From NCBI GenBank assembly GCA_035776675.1, contig DASTWO010000012.1:1-5912 (forward strand): a stretch of 5,912 bases of DNA. The letters run 5' to 3'. The stretch comes from DASSOY01 sp035776675. Its GTDB lineage: Bacteria; Bacillota; Bacilli; Bacillales; DASSOY01. The position numbers were made by a program, and so were the translations under genes. Shown here piece by piece: positions 5,138 through 5,912 of the stretch; position 1 is the first letter of the stretch, and the number at the start of each line of letters is the position of its first letter. The notes under the pieces are model-generated. The model searched no databases and had not been told where the DNA came from. It saw nothing but the letters and a program-made list of their open reading frames with translations.

Positions 5138-5725
5138 TTAATCAGCGGAATAAATGATATCTTTTGGAGGTTTTCTGGCGATCCTTTGCCAATCGAGTTC
5201 GCCGGATGGTGTAATATCAGCTTTGAGCGTGTTTTTCATGAGTCTGAGCGCATATTGATTGTCTTCTTCGGCGTTGGATGCGACGCAATCGGATGGGATG
5301 TGCAGATCGTACCCTCTCATATAAGCGTCATTTGCTGTGAAAAGCACACAAATGTTGCCCGCCATGCCCGTCAGAATTAAAGTAGTGGCCTGCAGTTGGC
5401 TCAAAAGCGTGGAAAGCGGCGTGGAGAAGAAGCCGGAATGTTTCGGTTTCACAACGAAATAGTCGTCTTCTGTAGGTCGTAACCGCTCAACGATCGGGCG
5501 GCCGCGTCCTGTTGAACATTTTTCAATAATATGTTCTTTATTGGACTGCCATTGGCCGAAATTGTCATTCACATAAATCACGGGAATTTGATGATGAGCC
5601 GCTTCTTTTCTCAGGTGGTTGATTGGCTTGACTATGGGCTGCGCGTTCTGGAGTAGAGATTCCCCATGGTCGAATTCAAGATCATTGATTACGTCGATGA
5701 TTAATAAGGCTGTATGGGCCGACAT
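5138..5725 (-). CDS. Isochorismatase-family cysteine hydrolase
   Basis: The 195-residue product has the alpha/beta fold of the isochorismatase/nicotinamidase superfamily. The nucleophile triad is visible: Asp11 (in ALLIIDVINDLEF), a Lys at 93 or 95 (in FVVKPKHSGFFST; Lys93 is the more likely) and Cys126 (in LTGMAGNICVLFTANDAYMRGYDL, close to the family GVxTNxCVxxTAxDA motif). Substrate is not predictable: members cleave isochorismate, nicotinamide, ureidoacrylate, N-carbamoyl compounds and others. The pattern fits the stand-alone hydrolases common in Bacillales, and no isochorismate or siderophore genes are nearby. The ATG at 5723-5725 is supported by AAAGGAG (5735-5741) at 9 nt. It ends 62-86 bp before the regulator with no terminator between, so read-through into the regulator is possible. 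It is divergent from the tRNA gene. Confidence 0.88.
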   Translation of the reverse strand: MSAHTALLIIDVINDLEFDHGESLLQNAQPIVKPINHLRKEAAHHQIPVIYVNDNFGQWQSNKEHIIEKCSTGRGRPIVERLRPTEDDYFVVKPKHSGFFSTPLSTLLSQLQATTLILTGMAGNICVLFTANDAYMRGYDLHIPSDCVASNAEEDNQYALRLMKNTLKADITPSGELDWQRIARKPPKDIIYSAD

Positions 5726-5779
5726 TATGGTCCTCTCCTTTCTTTTCTAAGATGGCGAAAAAAGACGGTCTCTATGTAT

Positions 5780-5808
5780 TTGAAATCCGCGGGGAAATGT
5801 GGTACATT
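5780..5808 (+). promoter_or_regulatory. tRNA-Ser promoter
   Basis: TTGAAA (5780-5785), a 17-bp spacer and TACATT (5803-5808) with an extended TG at 5800-5801. The predicted start is around 5815, about 12 nt before the tRNA. Confidence 0.65.
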
Positions 5809-5826
5809 AGGTCATGTCGAAAATTT

Positions 5827-5912
5827 GGAGGCGTACCCAAGTCCGGCTGAAGGGGACTGACTCGAAATCAGTTAGGACGTCTTTCGGCGTCGCGGGGGTT
5901 CGAATCCCTTCG
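5827..5912 (+). tRNA. tRNA-Ser(CGA), 3' end cut off by the window
   Basis: The 5' acceptor strand GGAGGCG (5827-5833) is followed by a D arm (CCC/GGG), an anticodon stem ACTGA/TCAGT around the loop CTCGAAA with anticodon CGA at 5863-5865, and a long class II variable arm (5876-5891) with a 6-bp stem and tetraloop UUUC. The T arm has loop TTCGAAT at 5899-5905. The last two bases (CG) begin the 3' acceptor strand, whose remaining CCTCC and the end lie outside. It decodes UCG Ser codons. The long variable arm and anticodon together make serine firm. Confidence 0.95.

Noticed and set aside
5102..5380. + strand frame of 92 codons across the isochorismatase gene
   Set aside because: It lies antisense to a gene with a complete catalytic triad and has no ribosome site or family features.
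5827..5912. tRNA-Ser as an integration site of a mobile island
   Set aside because: No integrase, direct repeat of the tRNA end or phage gene is visible, and the tRNA 3' end lies outside the window.

Overview
The window looks like chromosomal DNA from a low-to-moderate G+C Bacillota, most likely a Bacillales member. It carries a FosB-type thiol transferase, an enzyme of bacillithiol-producing Bacillales. It also has a TadA that reads like the Bacillus protein, strong AAGGAG-type ribosome binding sites, and intrinsic terminators with long T tracts. The species cannot be told from the sequence alone.

Layout, left to right. (1) Positions 1-1191, + strand: the 3' end of a Gly/Pro-rich reading frame of unknown function, then a gene for a secreted acidic protein made of 42-residue (126-bp) tandem repeats. 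A single extra A in repeat unit 4 shifts that gene out of frame; without it the frame would run on for another 100 bp. A strong terminator closes this block. (2) Positions 1200-2288, + strand: fosB and tadA overlap by 4 bp (ATGA), so an antibiotic-resistance enzyme is translationally coupled to the essential tRNA adenosine deaminase; a terminator follows. (3) Positions 2352-3529, + strand: a visibly more AT-rich gene for a two-domain lipoprotein, ending at a long perfect hairpin that can serve both strands. (4) Positions 3539-5725, - strand: an isochorismatase-like cysteine hydrolase, a YafY-type HTH/WYL regulator and a DinB-like metal-dependent protein, transcribed in that order. (5) From 5780, + strand: a promoter and a tRNA-Ser(CGA) gene, cut by the window edge just before the 3' acceptor strand is complete.

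The most informative regulatory signal is a 32-bp module found twice, once before the regulator gene and once before dinB. Each copy has TGACA-N5-(C/T)GTCA, then 2 nt, then ATTCAATG, then a spaced -10 box. The geometry and predicted leader lengths match, so the WYL regulator probably controls itself and the DinB gene through this operator. No mobile element, CRISPR array or recognisable defence system is visible. The strongest candidates for something new are the repeat-protein frameshift and the duplicated operator-promoter module.
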